Source: Pseudomonas viridiflava (lineage in GTDB: Bacteria; Pseudomonadota; Gammaproteobacteria; Pseudomonadales; Pseudomonadaceae). Taken from it: a DNA stretch of 64,000 nucleotides. Positions 1 through 8,919 of the stretch are shown here, piece by piece. The DNA lies in NCBI RefSeq assembly GCF_003702045.1, contig NZ_RBTP01000012.1, forward strand, positions 62,001-126,000. Reading direction: 5' to 3'. The translations under genes were made by a program, and so were the position numbers. The notes beneath the pieces are model-generated. The model saw nothing but the letters and a program-made list of their open reading frames with translations, was not told the origin of the DNA and searched no databases. Every line of letters begins with the position of its first letter. Position 1 is the first letter of the stretch.

Positions 1-1
1 G

Positions 2-3000
2 GAGGGGCAGATCGATGCTTTCACGCTTTCGGTCAAATACGGTACGCCAGCGTCCGTTGTCAGCCTGCCCAACACGTTTGTGATGGTCGGCGCGCATAAC
101 GCCCCCCCTTATATTTTCTGGTCACTGAACAGAGGACTTGCAAGCTTTGCCTCGCTGGAGGCGCTCAAAGAGCATGTTAAAGCGGGACTTAAAGGCTCCG
201 GCGAGGCTTATGGTCTGCCGCGTCTGCTGGCTGAACCGGATCGACGGGCTCTGCTTGAGCATCGTCGACAGTCAGCCGTATTTGACCCCGAACTGATCCT
301 GCAGCGGATCGACGGGCATTTTGTTGAAGCGCTTCAACGCGGTGAAATTGAACGGCAACGCCAGACTGTGGCGGACAGTTATCGGCGGGGTGTGGAGTGG
401 CAACTGCCGTCGACGCTCTTCAAGAATATGTTGGGCGTTATGGAGCGTGACGACCGAAACCGCAAGGCCTTGAGCAATCTGAGCGTGGCCATTCAGTTCA
501 TTGTCAGCCAGGCCATCGTTCCGGTTTGGATGACCACGGCATCGCTGGCTGACCAGATTCTTCTGGTCAACGCCTTGCAACGTTTCTACGTGGCCTGTGT
601 GCAGCAGAAGGATTTTCTGTTCGGTATCCCCAGCCTTTACGAGTATTCACTGGACAACCTGACACGCAGGCTCGAGGCCGACTTCCCCGAGCAATCGATC
701 GATCCGGAAAAAGTCGTGGTCACCCTGACCCATTATGTTCCGGCTCCAACGGCCCCAGGACAAGTGCCCCAGTCGATACCGGCCGCGACCGGTAAACGCA
801 GCGAAAACCTCGTGGAGTATGCCGTCGATCGATTGTCGCCGGGGCTGGAGGGGACTATTTCCGTATCGACCGTACACGGCCAGCCATTGCCGGCGGCATT
901 GAACGCCGGCTCTATCCGCAACCTTGCAGAGTCGCTTGATGTCGCCGCTGGCTATCGACGGCTACTGGGTTCAGAGCTGGTCGAAACGGCCGTCACTTAT
1001 CCAGAGCGGCGCAAGCTGTTTTTCGAACAGATGCCCGCCCTTGACGTGATGCGGGCGCTCGGCCTCAAGCTCAAGGGGCAACTGTCCGAAACGGCCTGTC
1101 TGTTTATCGACGCCGTGCTGAACATGCCTGATGCGATTGCGCGTCTGCCGGTTCAGGGGAAAAAAATTGTGCTGAGTGCGCTGCAATTGCTCCCGGCCAG
1201 CGAGGGGTGGGATCCGACAGTGGTGCTCAACACCTACCTGATCGGCCCGGCTCAATCGCAGGAAGGCCCTTGGGTGCTGTATGCGCTTATGCATGATGAG
1301 TTTGTGTTCAAGGAGTACCTGGACCAAACCGCGCTGTTGCACGACATACGGACCTCGCCCAGCTTGCAGGCGATGATGCTTGAGCGCATCGAGCCAGGGC
1401 TGCGCAAGATTTACGACCGGGGAGGCTTCATGGAGCCGCACGTGCCATTCAGCGTGGAGTCATCGTTCGACCTGCCTTGGGAACGGCCTCAGCCCGTTAC
1501 GCTGGAGATCGAACCTTATGAAGGCAATGCGCTGCATTTTCTGTTTCAAGGCGCGATGCAAGCGCTCACGCTGCAAGTACGATTGCAGAGTGTGACCAAT
1601 GCCGAGCATCGGCGTGATGTCGCGCAATACCTTCTGACCCTGGGGGCTGAACAGGTCATGGCGCTCGTGCCGGGACGGCTGGGTGTTCTGGTGGGCTTTT
1701 GGCAAAGTCAGACGCTGCTCAACTCATCGGTCGTCTCCGCCAGCAAGCAGCGTTGGGGCAGGGCATTGTCTGAGCTGATGGCTGCACTGAGCGTCATGAT
1801 TTCCTCCCGGCAGTACCCACAGGCCTCGCCATCTGCGGGAAATGAGGAGTCCGTTTTGCCTTGGGAGGAGGGCATTACGATGGAGCCTGCAGCTGCCGAC
1901 ATCGACACTGAAGCGTCAGACTTTTCCGAGTTTTCCTGGAGTAACAGCTCGCTCACCCAGCAGATACGGAACCGTTTGCGCGCATTCGAAGTTCATGACA
2001 TTGCTCTGAACACGCTGCATAGGGATGAGATGTTGAACACGTACAACGATCTCATGACGGGCAAGAGATACGCGGCCATCGACGGTAAAGCCTACGAGCT
2101 GCTGTCCGATGAAAATGGGTGGTTCATTGTGTGCGATGACATGAGCGGCCCTCCGGTCAGGCTCGATGTGGATCAGCGCTGGAAGCTGGATATCCAGGGC
2201 GGGTTGAAGGGCGGAGGGGGCGTCGTGACCCGCCTGGAACGCCGTGTTGTGGACAGCGAGGTGGATGATCTGGTGGTGGTCACTGCCCGTGGCATGGGCG
2301 ACATTCGTCACGATTTTCCCGAGATGGCGCAAGCCATCGAGGAAGCGCATGTTCAGGCGCGTTTTTATCTGGAGAACTGCCTGGCGAACCTGTCCAGGCA
2401 GACGCCCTACGATGCAGTGGACGTGCGAGCGGTCAAAATCCTTGGCGATTTCTTTGGTGAGAAAACCCCGGACGCCAGGATTCATGAGGTGACCCGCCAC
2501 GCCGTCACGGGTATCTATGAAGCGTTGATGGAGCCGTCCCTATCGACAATCGATTCGTCACGTTATGTGGTATGCGTTAATAAATTGGGCAACGAAGCGT
2601 CCAGCGCATTTGTATTCAATGAAGACCCTTTGAAGCGGGTATTCCTGACCGAGCAATTTTTTCGCGTACCCAGCTATCGGCTGAAGCTGCACGCGCAGCG
2701 TACGAGCAATTTCAGATTCGGCGCTCACTATCGCGCGTCGATTCTGATCCACGAACTGTCTCACCTCGCGTTGCAAACGGATGACATTGCCTACGTCGAC
2801 GCCCACGCGCCGTTTATCGACCTGCTGGAAGATGCCCCTGCTTACCGGCTGCGGCTCAGGAATGAGCAGCTTTATCAGCAACAGAAGACCTTGTCTTATC
2901 AGACGGATCGCAGCGAGTTGTTCAAACAGCTGGAGGATGGAACGTTACGTGACTTGAGGCGCATCGACGGCAATGCTAAAAGCACGATCCTGCGCATGAC

Positions 3001-3139
3001 CGGCAAGAAAACCCTCGATCAGGCGCGTGATGTCTTTTACGCCGACAGCATCACGCGTACGAACCTCATGCTCAAGAATGCCGACTCCGTGGCGTTGCTG
3101 GTGACGTTGCTGGGACGTGAGCGATTCGTCAATCGCTGA
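2..3139 (+). CDS. Dermonecrotic-toxin-like large protein (DUF6543-type), C-terminal zincin motif, 5' partial
   Basis: The reading frame is open from the first bases of the window, so the gene starts upstream and only its last ~1045 codons are seen. An ATG ATG at position 80 lies in mid-protein context and is unlikely to be the true start. The sequence has the character of the long Pseudomonas dermonecrotic toxin-domain proteins: helical, with a segment rich in 'YPERRKLFF' and 'HDEFVFKEYL' type motifs and a 'GGFMEPHVPF' element. Near the C-terminus, codons 2750-2764 encode HELSH inside ILIHELSHLALQTDD, which fits the HExxH zinc site of metallopeptidases. The next Asp-rich stretch could hold the third ligand, but I cannot assign it. 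A secreted or contact-delivered toxin is inferred from family resemblance. No immunity or secretion gene is visible downstream; the next gene is convergent. Confidence 0.6.
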   Translation, partial: EGQIDAFTLSVKYGTPASVVSLPNTFVMVGAHNAPPYIFWSLNRGLASFASLEALKEHVKAGLKGSGEAYGLPRLLAEPDRRALLEHRRQSAVFDPELILQRIDGHFVEALQRGEIERQRQTVADSYRRGVEWQLPSTLFKNMLGVMERDDRNRKALSNLSVAIQFIVSQAIVPVWMTTASLADQILLVNALQRFYVACVQQKDFLFGIPSLYEYSLDNLTRRLEADFPEQSIDPEKVVVTLTHYVPAPTAPGQVPQSIPAATGKRSENLVEYAVDRLSPGLEGTISVSTVHGQPLPAALNAGSIRNLAESLDVAAGYRRLLGSELVETAVTYPERRKLFFEQMPALDVMRALGLKLKGQLSETACLFIDAVLNMPDAIARLPVQGKKIVLSALQLLPASEGWDPTVVLNTYLIGPAQSQEGPWVLYALMHDEFVFKEYLDQTALLHDIRTSPSLQAMMLERIEPGLRKIYDRGGFMEPHVPFSVESSFDLPWERPQPVTLEIEPYEGNALHFLFQGAMQALTLQVRLQSVTNAEHRRDVAQYLLTLGAEQVMALVPGRLGVLVGFWQSQTLLNSSVVSASKQRWGRALSELMAALSVMISSRQYPQASPSAGNEESVLPWEEGITMEPAAADIDTEASDFSEFSWSNSSLTQQIRNRLRAFEVHDIALNTLHRDEMLNTYNDLMTGKRYAAIDGKAYELLSDENGWFIVCDDMSGPPVRLDVDQRWKLDIQGGLKGGGGVVTRLERRVVDSEVDDLVVVTARGMGDIRHDFPEMAQAIEEAHVQARFYLENCLANLSRQTPYDAVDVRAVKILGDFFGEKTPDARIHEVTRHAVTGIYEALMEPSLSTIDSSRYVVCVNKLGNEASSAFVFNEDPLKRVFLTEQFFRVPSYRLKLHAQRTSNFRFGAHYRASILIHELSHLALQTDDIAYVDAHAPFIDLLEDAPAYRLRLRNEQLYQQQKTLSYQTDRSELFKQLEDGTLRDLRRIDGNAKSTILRMTGKKTLDQARDVFYADSITRTNLMLKNADSVALLVTLLGRERFVNR

Positions 3140-3144
3140 CCGAA

Positions 3145-3168
3145 CCCCGGTGGCGAGTGTCACCGGGG
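3145..3168. terminator. Hairpin between convergent genes
   Basis: CCCCGGTG (3145-3152) pairs perfectly with CACCGGGG (3161-3168) around an 8-base loop, between the toxin-like gene stop and the stop of the convergent acyl-CoA dehydrogenase. There is no clear U-tract on either side, so it is a likely but not classic terminator serving both strands. Confidence 0.5.
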
Positions 3169-3176
3169 CCGTTCGC

Positions 3177-4328
3177 TCAAACCAGGTAGTGGCGCAGCTC
3201 CCGAGCGATCAACAGGCGCTGAATCTCGCTGGAGCCTTCGTAGATCTGGGTGATGCGCGCATCACGGTAATAGCGCTCGACGGGATAATCTTCCAGATAG
3301 CCGTAACCACCGTGTACCTGTATGGCCTTGGAGCAAACCCACTCGGCCATTTCCGAGGCGAACAGCTTGGCCTGGGACGCTTCCGAAAGGCACGGCTGGC
3401 CGGCGCTGCGCAGACGGGCCGCGTGCAGGATCAGCAGGCGGGCGGCGTTGATTCGGGTGTGCATGTCGGCCAGAAGATTGGCGATGCTCTGGTGTTCGAT
3501 GATCGGCTTGTCGAATTGCACACGCTCGCGGGCGTAGGCCAGTGCGGCCTCGAAGGCGGCGCGAGCGATGCCCAAGGCCTGGGCGGCGATGCCGATCCGG
3601 CCGCCTTCCAGATTTGACAGGGCGATGGCGAGCCCCTTGCCGCGCTCACCCAACAGATTGGCTGCCGGGATACGGCAGTTATTGAGCGTGACCGCGCACG
3701 TGTCCGAGGCGCGGATCCCCATCTTATGCTCACTGCGATCCACCACGAAGCCGGGGTTTTCGGTGGGCACCAGAAACGCCGACAGGCCTTTCTTGCCAAG
3801 CTCAGGATCGGTCACGGCGAACACAATGGCCAACTGTGCCCGTTTGCCGTTACTGACGAATTGCTTGGCGCCGTTGATGACCCACTCGTCCCCCTGCAAT
3901 TGGGCTCGGGTGCGCAAATTGTGGGCCTCGGAGCCCGCGTGGGGTTCGGTCAGGCAAAAGCAGCCAATGGCCCGGCCGGTGGCGAGCTTTTCCAGCCAGG
4001 TGTGTTTCTGCTCGTCGGTGCCGTAGTTGAGGATCGGACCGCAGCCCACCGAGCTGTGGACGCTCATCAGCGTGCCAGTGGCAGCGTCGGCGGCAGAAAT
4101 TTCTTCGACTGCCAGCGCGTAGGCGACGTAATCGATGTAAGTCCCGCCCCATTGCTCCGGCACCACCATGCCCAGCAGCCCCAGCTCACCGAGCTTGCCG
4201 ACCAGCGCATCGTCGATCCATCCGGCTTTCTCCCATGCCTGGGCATGGGGGGCGATTTCGTTGCGGGCAAAGTCGCGCGCCATGTCGCGGATCATCACCT
4301 GTTCTTCGGTCAGTTCAAGATCGTGCAT
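3177..4328 (-). CDS. Acyl-CoA dehydrogenase (isobutyryl-CoA dehydrogenase-like)
   Basis: The 383-residue protein is a full-length FAD acyl-CoA dehydrogenase, which oxidises an acyl-CoA at the alpha-beta bond and passes electrons to electron-transfer flavoprotein. Visible signatures are the N-terminal helical domain, [13 protein letters not shown] in the flavin/substrate region, and the C-terminal [10 protein letters not shown], whose Glu is the usual catalytic base. The start at 4328 has AGGAGA just upstream. It lies 3 bases after the stop of the upstream 3-hydroxyisobutyryl-CoA hydrolase gene, so the two are co-transcribed. That neighbour suggests the branched substrate isobutyryl-CoA (valine breakdown), with 2-methylbutyryl-CoA as an alternative. 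Family is certain; the exact substrate is inference. Confidence 0.9.
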   Translation of the reverse strand: MHDLELTEEQVMIRDMARDFARNEIAPHAQAWEKAGWIDDALVGKLGELGLLGMVVPEQWGGTYIDYVAYALAVEEISAADAATGTLMSVHSSVGCGPILNYGTDEQKHTWLEKLATGRAIGCFCLTEPHAGSEAHNLRTRAQLQGDEWVINGAKQFVSNGKRAQLAIVFAVTDPELGKKGLSAFLVPTENPGFVVDRSEHKMGIRASDTCAVTLNNCRIPAANLLGERGKGLAIALSNLEGGRIGIAAQALGIARAAFEAALAYARERVQFDKPIIEHQSIANLLADMHTRINAARLLILHAARLRSAGQPCLSEASQAKLFASEMAEWVCSKAIQVHGGYGYLEDYPVERYYRDARITQIYEGSSEIQRLLIARELRHYLV

Positions 4329-4331
4329 GAC

Positions 4332-5429
4332 TCAAGTCTCCTGGCCGCTGAAAAAACGTTCCACGTGCGCGGCGCTGACGTCTTGCGCACGGTCGTGTTT
4401 CCATCGCGGCTTCTTGTCTTTATCGATGATGAGGGCACGGATGCCTTCGATCAGATCACCGTGCTCGAACCATTGGCGGTCCAGGCGCAGCTCCATCGCA
4501 AAGCAGTCATGCAGTGAAAGGTGGCGTCCCCGGCGCAGCATTTCCAGGGTCACGGCCATCGCGATAGGCGAGTGGCTGTGCATTTTTTTGACGGTATCCA
4601 GTGCCCACTGGCGCGTGTCGCCGATGGTCACCTCTTGCAGTTGTTCAAGAATGCTCGAAATGTCCTGCAAGCCAAAGAAATGATCGATGGCAGGGCGCAG
4701 CAGTTCAAGGGGGGGGTGGGGCAGACGCTGGGTCCCCAGTTTGGCCATAGCGCCCTGAAGGTCTTTAAGCGGGGTCGACTTCCACTTCAGATGATCGAGC
4801 ATGTGATCGAGGCGCGGCAGCATTTCACTGCTCATGGACCAGTTGGCCAGTCCGCAATACAGTGCATCTGCCGCGCCGATCTGGGTGCCGGTCACGCCGA
4901 GCCAGGTGCCCAGTTCGCCAGGCAGACGGGACAGGAAATAGCTGCCGCCGACATCGGGGAAATACCCGATCGCAACTTCCGGCATGCCAAGTTTGCTGCG
5001 TTCAGTGACCACGCGCAGGTCGGCGCCCTGGACCAGGCCCATTCCGCCGCCCAGCACCAGGCCGTCCATCAGCGCCATCACAGGCTTGCGGTAGCCATGA
5101 ATCGCCAGGTCCAGCGCATATTCCTCGGCGAAGAACGTCAGATGCAGGTCCTGACCGTTGCGGTGGCTGTCGTACAGCGAGCGAATATCGCCACCGGCGC
5201 AGAACGCCTTGTCGCCCGATCCACGCAGCACAACAGCGTGAATGCCGTCGTCGTCGGCCCAGGCGTCGAGCTGCTGCTTCAGGGTGCGGACCATTTCCAG
5301 ATCCAGCGCGTTCAGGCCGGCAGGGCGATTGAGGGTCAAGTGGCCGATGTGATTGCGTACTTCAATCACAACTGCGCTCCGGTTGGCGGGTGGTCGGACC
5401 GACACGGCGGATGAAGCCTGTGAACTCAT
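4332..5429 (-). CDS. 3-hydroxyisobutyryl-CoA hydrolase / enoyl-CoA hydratase family
   Basis: A 365-residue crotonase-fold protein. Features include GDKAFCAGGDIRSLYD (oxyanion-hole segment), LVLGGGMGLVQGADLRVV, and GMPEVAIGYFPDVGGSYFLSRLPG, whose acidic residues match 3-hydroxyisobutyryl-CoA hydrolases rather than simple hydratases; the length also fits that subgroup. It would release 3-hydroxyisobutyrate from its CoA ester in valine degradation. The frame is open to 5537, but the start at 5429 (MSSQASSAV) is preferred because AAGGAG stands 6 bases upstream; the extra N-terminal codons are low-complexity and unlike the family. The acyl-CoA dehydrogenase follows 3 bases later. Methylmalonate-semialdehyde and 3-hydroxyisobutyrate dehydrogenase genes are not in the window. 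Confidence 0.87.
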   Translation of the reverse strand: MSSQASSAVSVRPPANRSAVVIEVRNHIGHLTLNRPAGLNALDLEMVRTLKQQLDAWADDDGIHAVVLRGSGDKAFCAGGDIRSLYDSHRNGQDLHLTFFAEEYALDLAIHGYRKPVMALMDGLVLGGGMGLVQGADLRVVTERSKLGMPEVAIGYFPDVGGSYFLSRLPGELGTWLGVTGTQIGAADALYCGLANWSMSSEMLPRLDHMLDHLKWKSTPLKDLQGAMAKLGTQRLPHPPLELLRPAIDHFFGLQDISSILEQLQEVTIGDTRQWALDTVKKMHSHSPIAMAVTLEMLRRGRHLSLHDCFAMELRLDRQWFEHGDLIEGIRALIIDKDKKPRWKHDRAQDVSAAHVERFFSGQET

Positions 5430-5713
5430 TCTGAACTCCTTGTTCGTTTGCGCTTTCTTCTTATTTGTTCCCGGCGTCGCAGCAGATCCTAGCAGTGCAA
5501 ATGTGCAAAGCAAAACTGCGTTTAAGCATAGCCACAAGTTTCAAATGGCCATCGTTTATGCACAAAAGCCACGTCATGAGCTTCAATCCCTTGGCCTGTC
5601 ACAGGAATCACAGGGCTTGATGAGTATTCTGTGCGCTGTGACTGTCACACAGGGAATGCCTCAAGCCCTTCAAAGAATGATTTCCATGAACCACCTGCCA
5701 TGAGCGAGCTTTC

Positions 5714-7393
5714 GTGAGCGATAAATACGCCCCACGCGAATGGGCGCCCCATGAACGTCCGACCATGCCGGGTTCGCCTTCGACGCCCTTGCACTCCACT
5801 GCGCGACGCTGGGCTTTCGCGTTGGTGGGCGTGATCGTGGCGTTGACGGGCGGTCTGGGCAACGCATTGGTCATCGCCAACCTGCCTTATTTGCAGGGAG
5901 CGCTCGGCGCCACCTCACAGGACATCGCTTGGCTGCCGGCCGCCTACATCATGACCAACGTGTCAATGAACCTGCTGCTGGTGAAGTTTCGCCAGCAGTT
6001 CGGCTTACGGGCGTTTACTGAGTTGTTCCTGGTGCTTTACGCGCTGGTCACGCTCGCGCACCTGTTCGTCAACGACATCGATTCGGCCATCGCCGTGCGG
6101 GCCGCTCACGGCATGGTGGGCGCGGCGCTCAGTACGCTGGGCCTGTATTACATGATCCAGGCCTTTCCGCAGAAATGGCGACTCAAGGCGCTGGTGCTGG
6201 GATTGGGGACCGCTCAGTTGGCCACACCGCTGGCCCGACTGGTTTCAGAAGATTTGTTGCAGATTGCCCAATGGCGAGGCTTGTACCTGTTCGAGCTGGG
6301 TATGGCGATGTTGTCGCTGGGCTGCGTGCTCATGCTCAAGCTGCCGCCAGGTGATCGCTTCAAGGCGTTCGAAAAGCTCGATTTCCTGACCTTCGGCCTG
6401 CTTGCGTCAGGCTTCGCGTTGCTCTGCGCCGTGCTTTCGCTGGGGCGGATCGAGTGGTGGCTGGAGGAGCCCTGGATCGGCATCGCTTCGGCGGCGTCCA
6501 TTGTGCTGATCTGCGCGGGGCTTGCGATCGAACACAACCGCAGCAATCCATTGTTGATCACTCGCTGGCTGGGCAGTGGCTCGATCCTGCGGCTGGGGCT
6601 GGCGGTGATCCTGTTTCGCGTCGTGTTATCAGAACAATCCGTGGGCGCTGTCGGTTTTCTCCAGGCGTTGAACATGGGCAGTCAACAGTTGCACTCGCTG
6701 TATCTGGTGATGTTGTTGGGCAGCGTCGCGGGGCTGGTGGTCAGCGCACTGACGATCAATCCTGCGCACCTGATCAAGCCGCTGCTGATTTCGTTGGCGA
6801 TGATGGCGATCGGTGCGTGGATGGACAGCCATTCCACCAACCTGACCCGGCAATCGAACATGTACCTCAGCCAGTTTCTGCTGGCCTTCGGCGGCACGTT
6901 TTTTCTGGGGCCGACGCTGGTACTGGGCATCAGTGGCGTGTTGGCCAACCCGCGTAACATGATCAGTTTTTCGGTGCTGTTCGGGATCACCCAGAACATT
7001 GGCGGCCTGATCGGGTCTGCTGCACTGGGAACGTTCCAGATCGTGCGCGAGAAGTTTCACTCCAGCCACATCGTCGAGCACCTGACGCTGATTAACCCGC
7101 TGGTGCAGTCGCGCCTGCAAAGCTACAGCGCCAGTTACGGCTCGGTGATCGCCGACCCGTCACAGCGCACCGCTCAAGGCATGCGCGCTATGGCCTCTGC
7201 GGCGACGCGCGAGGCCAATGTATTGGCTTACAACGACGTCTTCATGCTGATTGCCTTGATCGCCGTATTGACCATGATCTGGATTTCGTTCCGGGTCGTT
7301 TGGCTGAAACTGACCACTGAACCTCAGGCGCTTGCTCCTGTAGCACCAGCCGCTTCGCCTTCCGTATCACCGACCGGCGCACAACCTTCATGA
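5714..7393 (+). CDS. MFS transporter, DHA2-like (14 TM), efflux partner of HlyD protein
   Basis: A 559-residue, very hydrophobic protein with about 14 predicted membrane segments, the layout of the EmrB/FarB drug:H+ antiporters. The N-terminus reads LVGVIVALTGGLGNALVIANLPYLQGALG followed by AAYIMTNVSM, similar in position to the first helices of EmrB. The start is GTG at 5714, with a weak GAGCGAG upstream; an ATG at 5765 is possible. The stop overlaps the start of the HlyD-like gene (ATGA at 7390), so the pair is translationally coupled and should form an inner-membrane pump with a periplasmic adaptor. No outer-membrane channel gene is present, so a shared TolC-type protein is expected. The substrate cannot be read from the sequence. 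Confidence 0.85.
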   Translation: MSDKYAPREWAPHERPTMPGSPSTPLHSTARRWAFALVGVIVALTGGLGNALVIANLPYLQGALGATSQDIAWLPAAYIMTNVSMNLLLVKFRQQFGLRAFTELFLVLYALVTLAHLFVNDIDSAIAVRAAHGMVGAALSTLGLYYMIQAFPQKWRLKALVLGLGTAQLATPLARLVSEDLLQIAQWRGLYLFELGMAMLSLGCVLMLKLPPGDRFKAFEKLDFLTFGLLASGFALLCAVLSLGRIEWWLEEPWIGIASAASIVLICAGLAIEHNRSNPLLITRWLGSGSILRLGLAVILFRVVLSEQSVGAVGFLQALNMGSQQLHSLYLVMLLGSVAGLVVSALTINPAHLIKPLLISLAMMAIGAWMDSHSTNLTRQSNMYLSQFLLAFGGTFFLGPTLVLGISGVLANPRNMISFSVLFGITQNIGGLIGSAALGTFQIVREKFHSSHIVEHLTLINPLVQSRLQSYSASYGSVIADPSQRTAQGMRAMASAATREANVLAYNDVFMLIALIAVLTMIWISFRVVWLKLTTEPQALAPVAPAASPSVSPTGAQPS

Positions 7394-8589
7394 CTGAACC
7401 GAACCCCCCGAATTCGAATCCTGACGCCGACCGCAGTCCACCTGCCGACAGCGAAACCGTGAGGCGCACCGATGGACCGGCACCCGCGCCGCTGAAGTCG
7501 CCGGTGACTACACGGCCGCGCTCACGGCGCAAGCGCATCCTGTCCTCGATACTGTTTGGCGCCGTTGCGCTGGCCGGTGTGCTGATTGTGCTGTACGCGT
7601 GGCAATTGCCGCCTTTCACCAGCCCGATCCAGAGCACCGAAAACGCTCAGGTGCATGGCCAGACCACCTTGATCGGCCCGCAACTGAGCGGCTACGTGTA
7701 CGAAGTGCCGGTGCAGGACTTCCAGTTCGTCAAGAAGGGCGACCTGCTGGTGCGCCTGGATGATCGTATTTACCGACAGCGTCTGGATCAGGCGCTGGCG
7801 CAAGTGGATGTGCAGAAAGCCTCGCTGGCCAATAACCTGCAACAGCGCCGCAGCGCAGAAGCGACCATCGCGCAGCGCCAGGCTCAACTGCAGAACACGA
7901 TTGCTCAAAGCCGCAAGAGCGCAGCGGACTTGCGTCGCAATCAGGCGCTGGTCACCGACGGTTCGGTGTCCAAAAGCGAGCTGGACGTGGCCCGCGCTGC
8001 GGATGCCCAGGCCAGCGCTGCGGTTGCCGAAGCCAAGGCCACCCTGCAAATAGCCCGTGAAGATTTGCAGACGGTCATCGTCAATCGAGGGTCGCTGGAG
8101 GCTTCGGTCGCTAATGCGCAGGCTGCGATTCAACTGGCGCGAATCGACCTGGACAACACCCGCATCGTGGCCCCTCGTGACGGGCAATTGGGGCAAATCG
8201 GTGTGCGGCTGGGGGCTTACGTCAATTCCGGCGCGCAATTGATGGCGCTGGTGCCCGAGCGGCGCTGGATCATTGCCAACATGAAAGAGACGCAGATGGC
8301 GAATGTGCGTCTTGGGCAATCGGTGAGCTTTACGGTGGATGCACTGGATGATCAGATGATGCACGGCCGCGTGCAGCGTATCTCGCCTGCGACCGGATCG
8401 GAGTTCAGTCTGCTGCCAGCCGACAATGCGACCGGCAACTTCGTGAAAATCTCGCAGCGCATCCCGGTGCGTATTGTGGTCGACGACGACCAGCCGCTGC
8501 TCGAACGATTGAGGCCGGGGATGTCGGTGGTGGTGAGTATCGACACCAGCACCGACGGCGACGTACCGCCGGACCCTACAGTGCGTTAG
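7390..8589 (+). CDS. HlyD/EmrA-family periplasmic adaptor protein
   Basis: A 399-residue membrane fusion protein. It has a Pro-rich cytoplasmic N-terminus, one membrane helix at about residues 55-75, a lipoyl/barrel-sandwich half-motif (GPQLSGYVYEVPVQDFQFVKKGDLLVRLD), a long Gln/Ala-rich coiled coil (about residues 125-235), and the second half-motif ARIDLDNTRIVAPRDGQLGQ. This is the EmrA pattern. It links the inner-membrane MFS pump encoded immediately upstream (4-base ATGA overlap) to an outer-membrane channel. The last residues are acidic and Pro-rich. Confidence in family is high; the exported compound is unknown. Confidence 0.9.
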   Translation: MTEPNPPNSNPDADRSPPADSETVRRTDGPAPAPLKSPVTTRPRSRRKRILSSILFGAVALAGVLIVLYAWQLPPFTSPIQSTENAQVHGQTTLIGPQLSGYVYEVPVQDFQFVKKGDLLVRLDDRIYRQRLDQALAQVDVQKASLANNLQQRRSAEATIAQRQAQLQNTIAQSRKSAADLRRNQALVTDGSVSKSELDVARAADAQASAAVAEAKATLQIAREDLQTVIVNRGSLEASVANAQAAIQLARIDLDNTRIVAPRDGQLGQIGVRLGAYVNSGAQLMALVPERRWIIANMKETQMANVRLGQSVSFTVDALDDQMMHGRVQRISPATGSEFSLLPADNATGNFVKISQRIPVRIVVDDDQPLLERLRPGMSVVVSIDTSTDGDVPPDPTVR

Positions 8590-8919
8590 TCACTTGGATC
8601 GTGTTCGCTCAGCGTTTGACGCTGGCTGTGCGGCTGAATTTAAAAATGGCAGCCTTGACCTGCTTTACCAACGCGCAAGTAGGGACGCCGACGATTGCGA
8701 CCCCCGAATCAGTGTCAGGACGAAGGAACCCCGGCGAAGCCGGGGCCGGAACCGGAGCGTAGGGGGTTGCTTACTTTGCCCCGTCAAAGTGAGTCGCCGA
8801 GGGGCGAAAAGGTGACCTGAGCCGAGCGCTTGGATCACTGAATCCGCAGTCTGTGCCAGATGGGACGCCGGGCGTCCCGGATGGCATGCCCAGGCGGAGC
8901 GATGTGCCCCGCCTCTCAA
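8590..8919. other. Non-coding stretch with a GC-rich hairpin
   Basis: About 330 bases between the HlyD gene and the convergent phosphate transporter gene. The clear structure is CCCCGGC-GAA-GCCGGGG at 8729-8745, a 7-base-pair stem with a GAA loop, followed by a run rich in 'gccccgtcaaagtgagtcgccgaggggcg'-like text. I see no codon structure in it. It probably holds transcription ends for both flanking genes. Confidence 0.45.
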
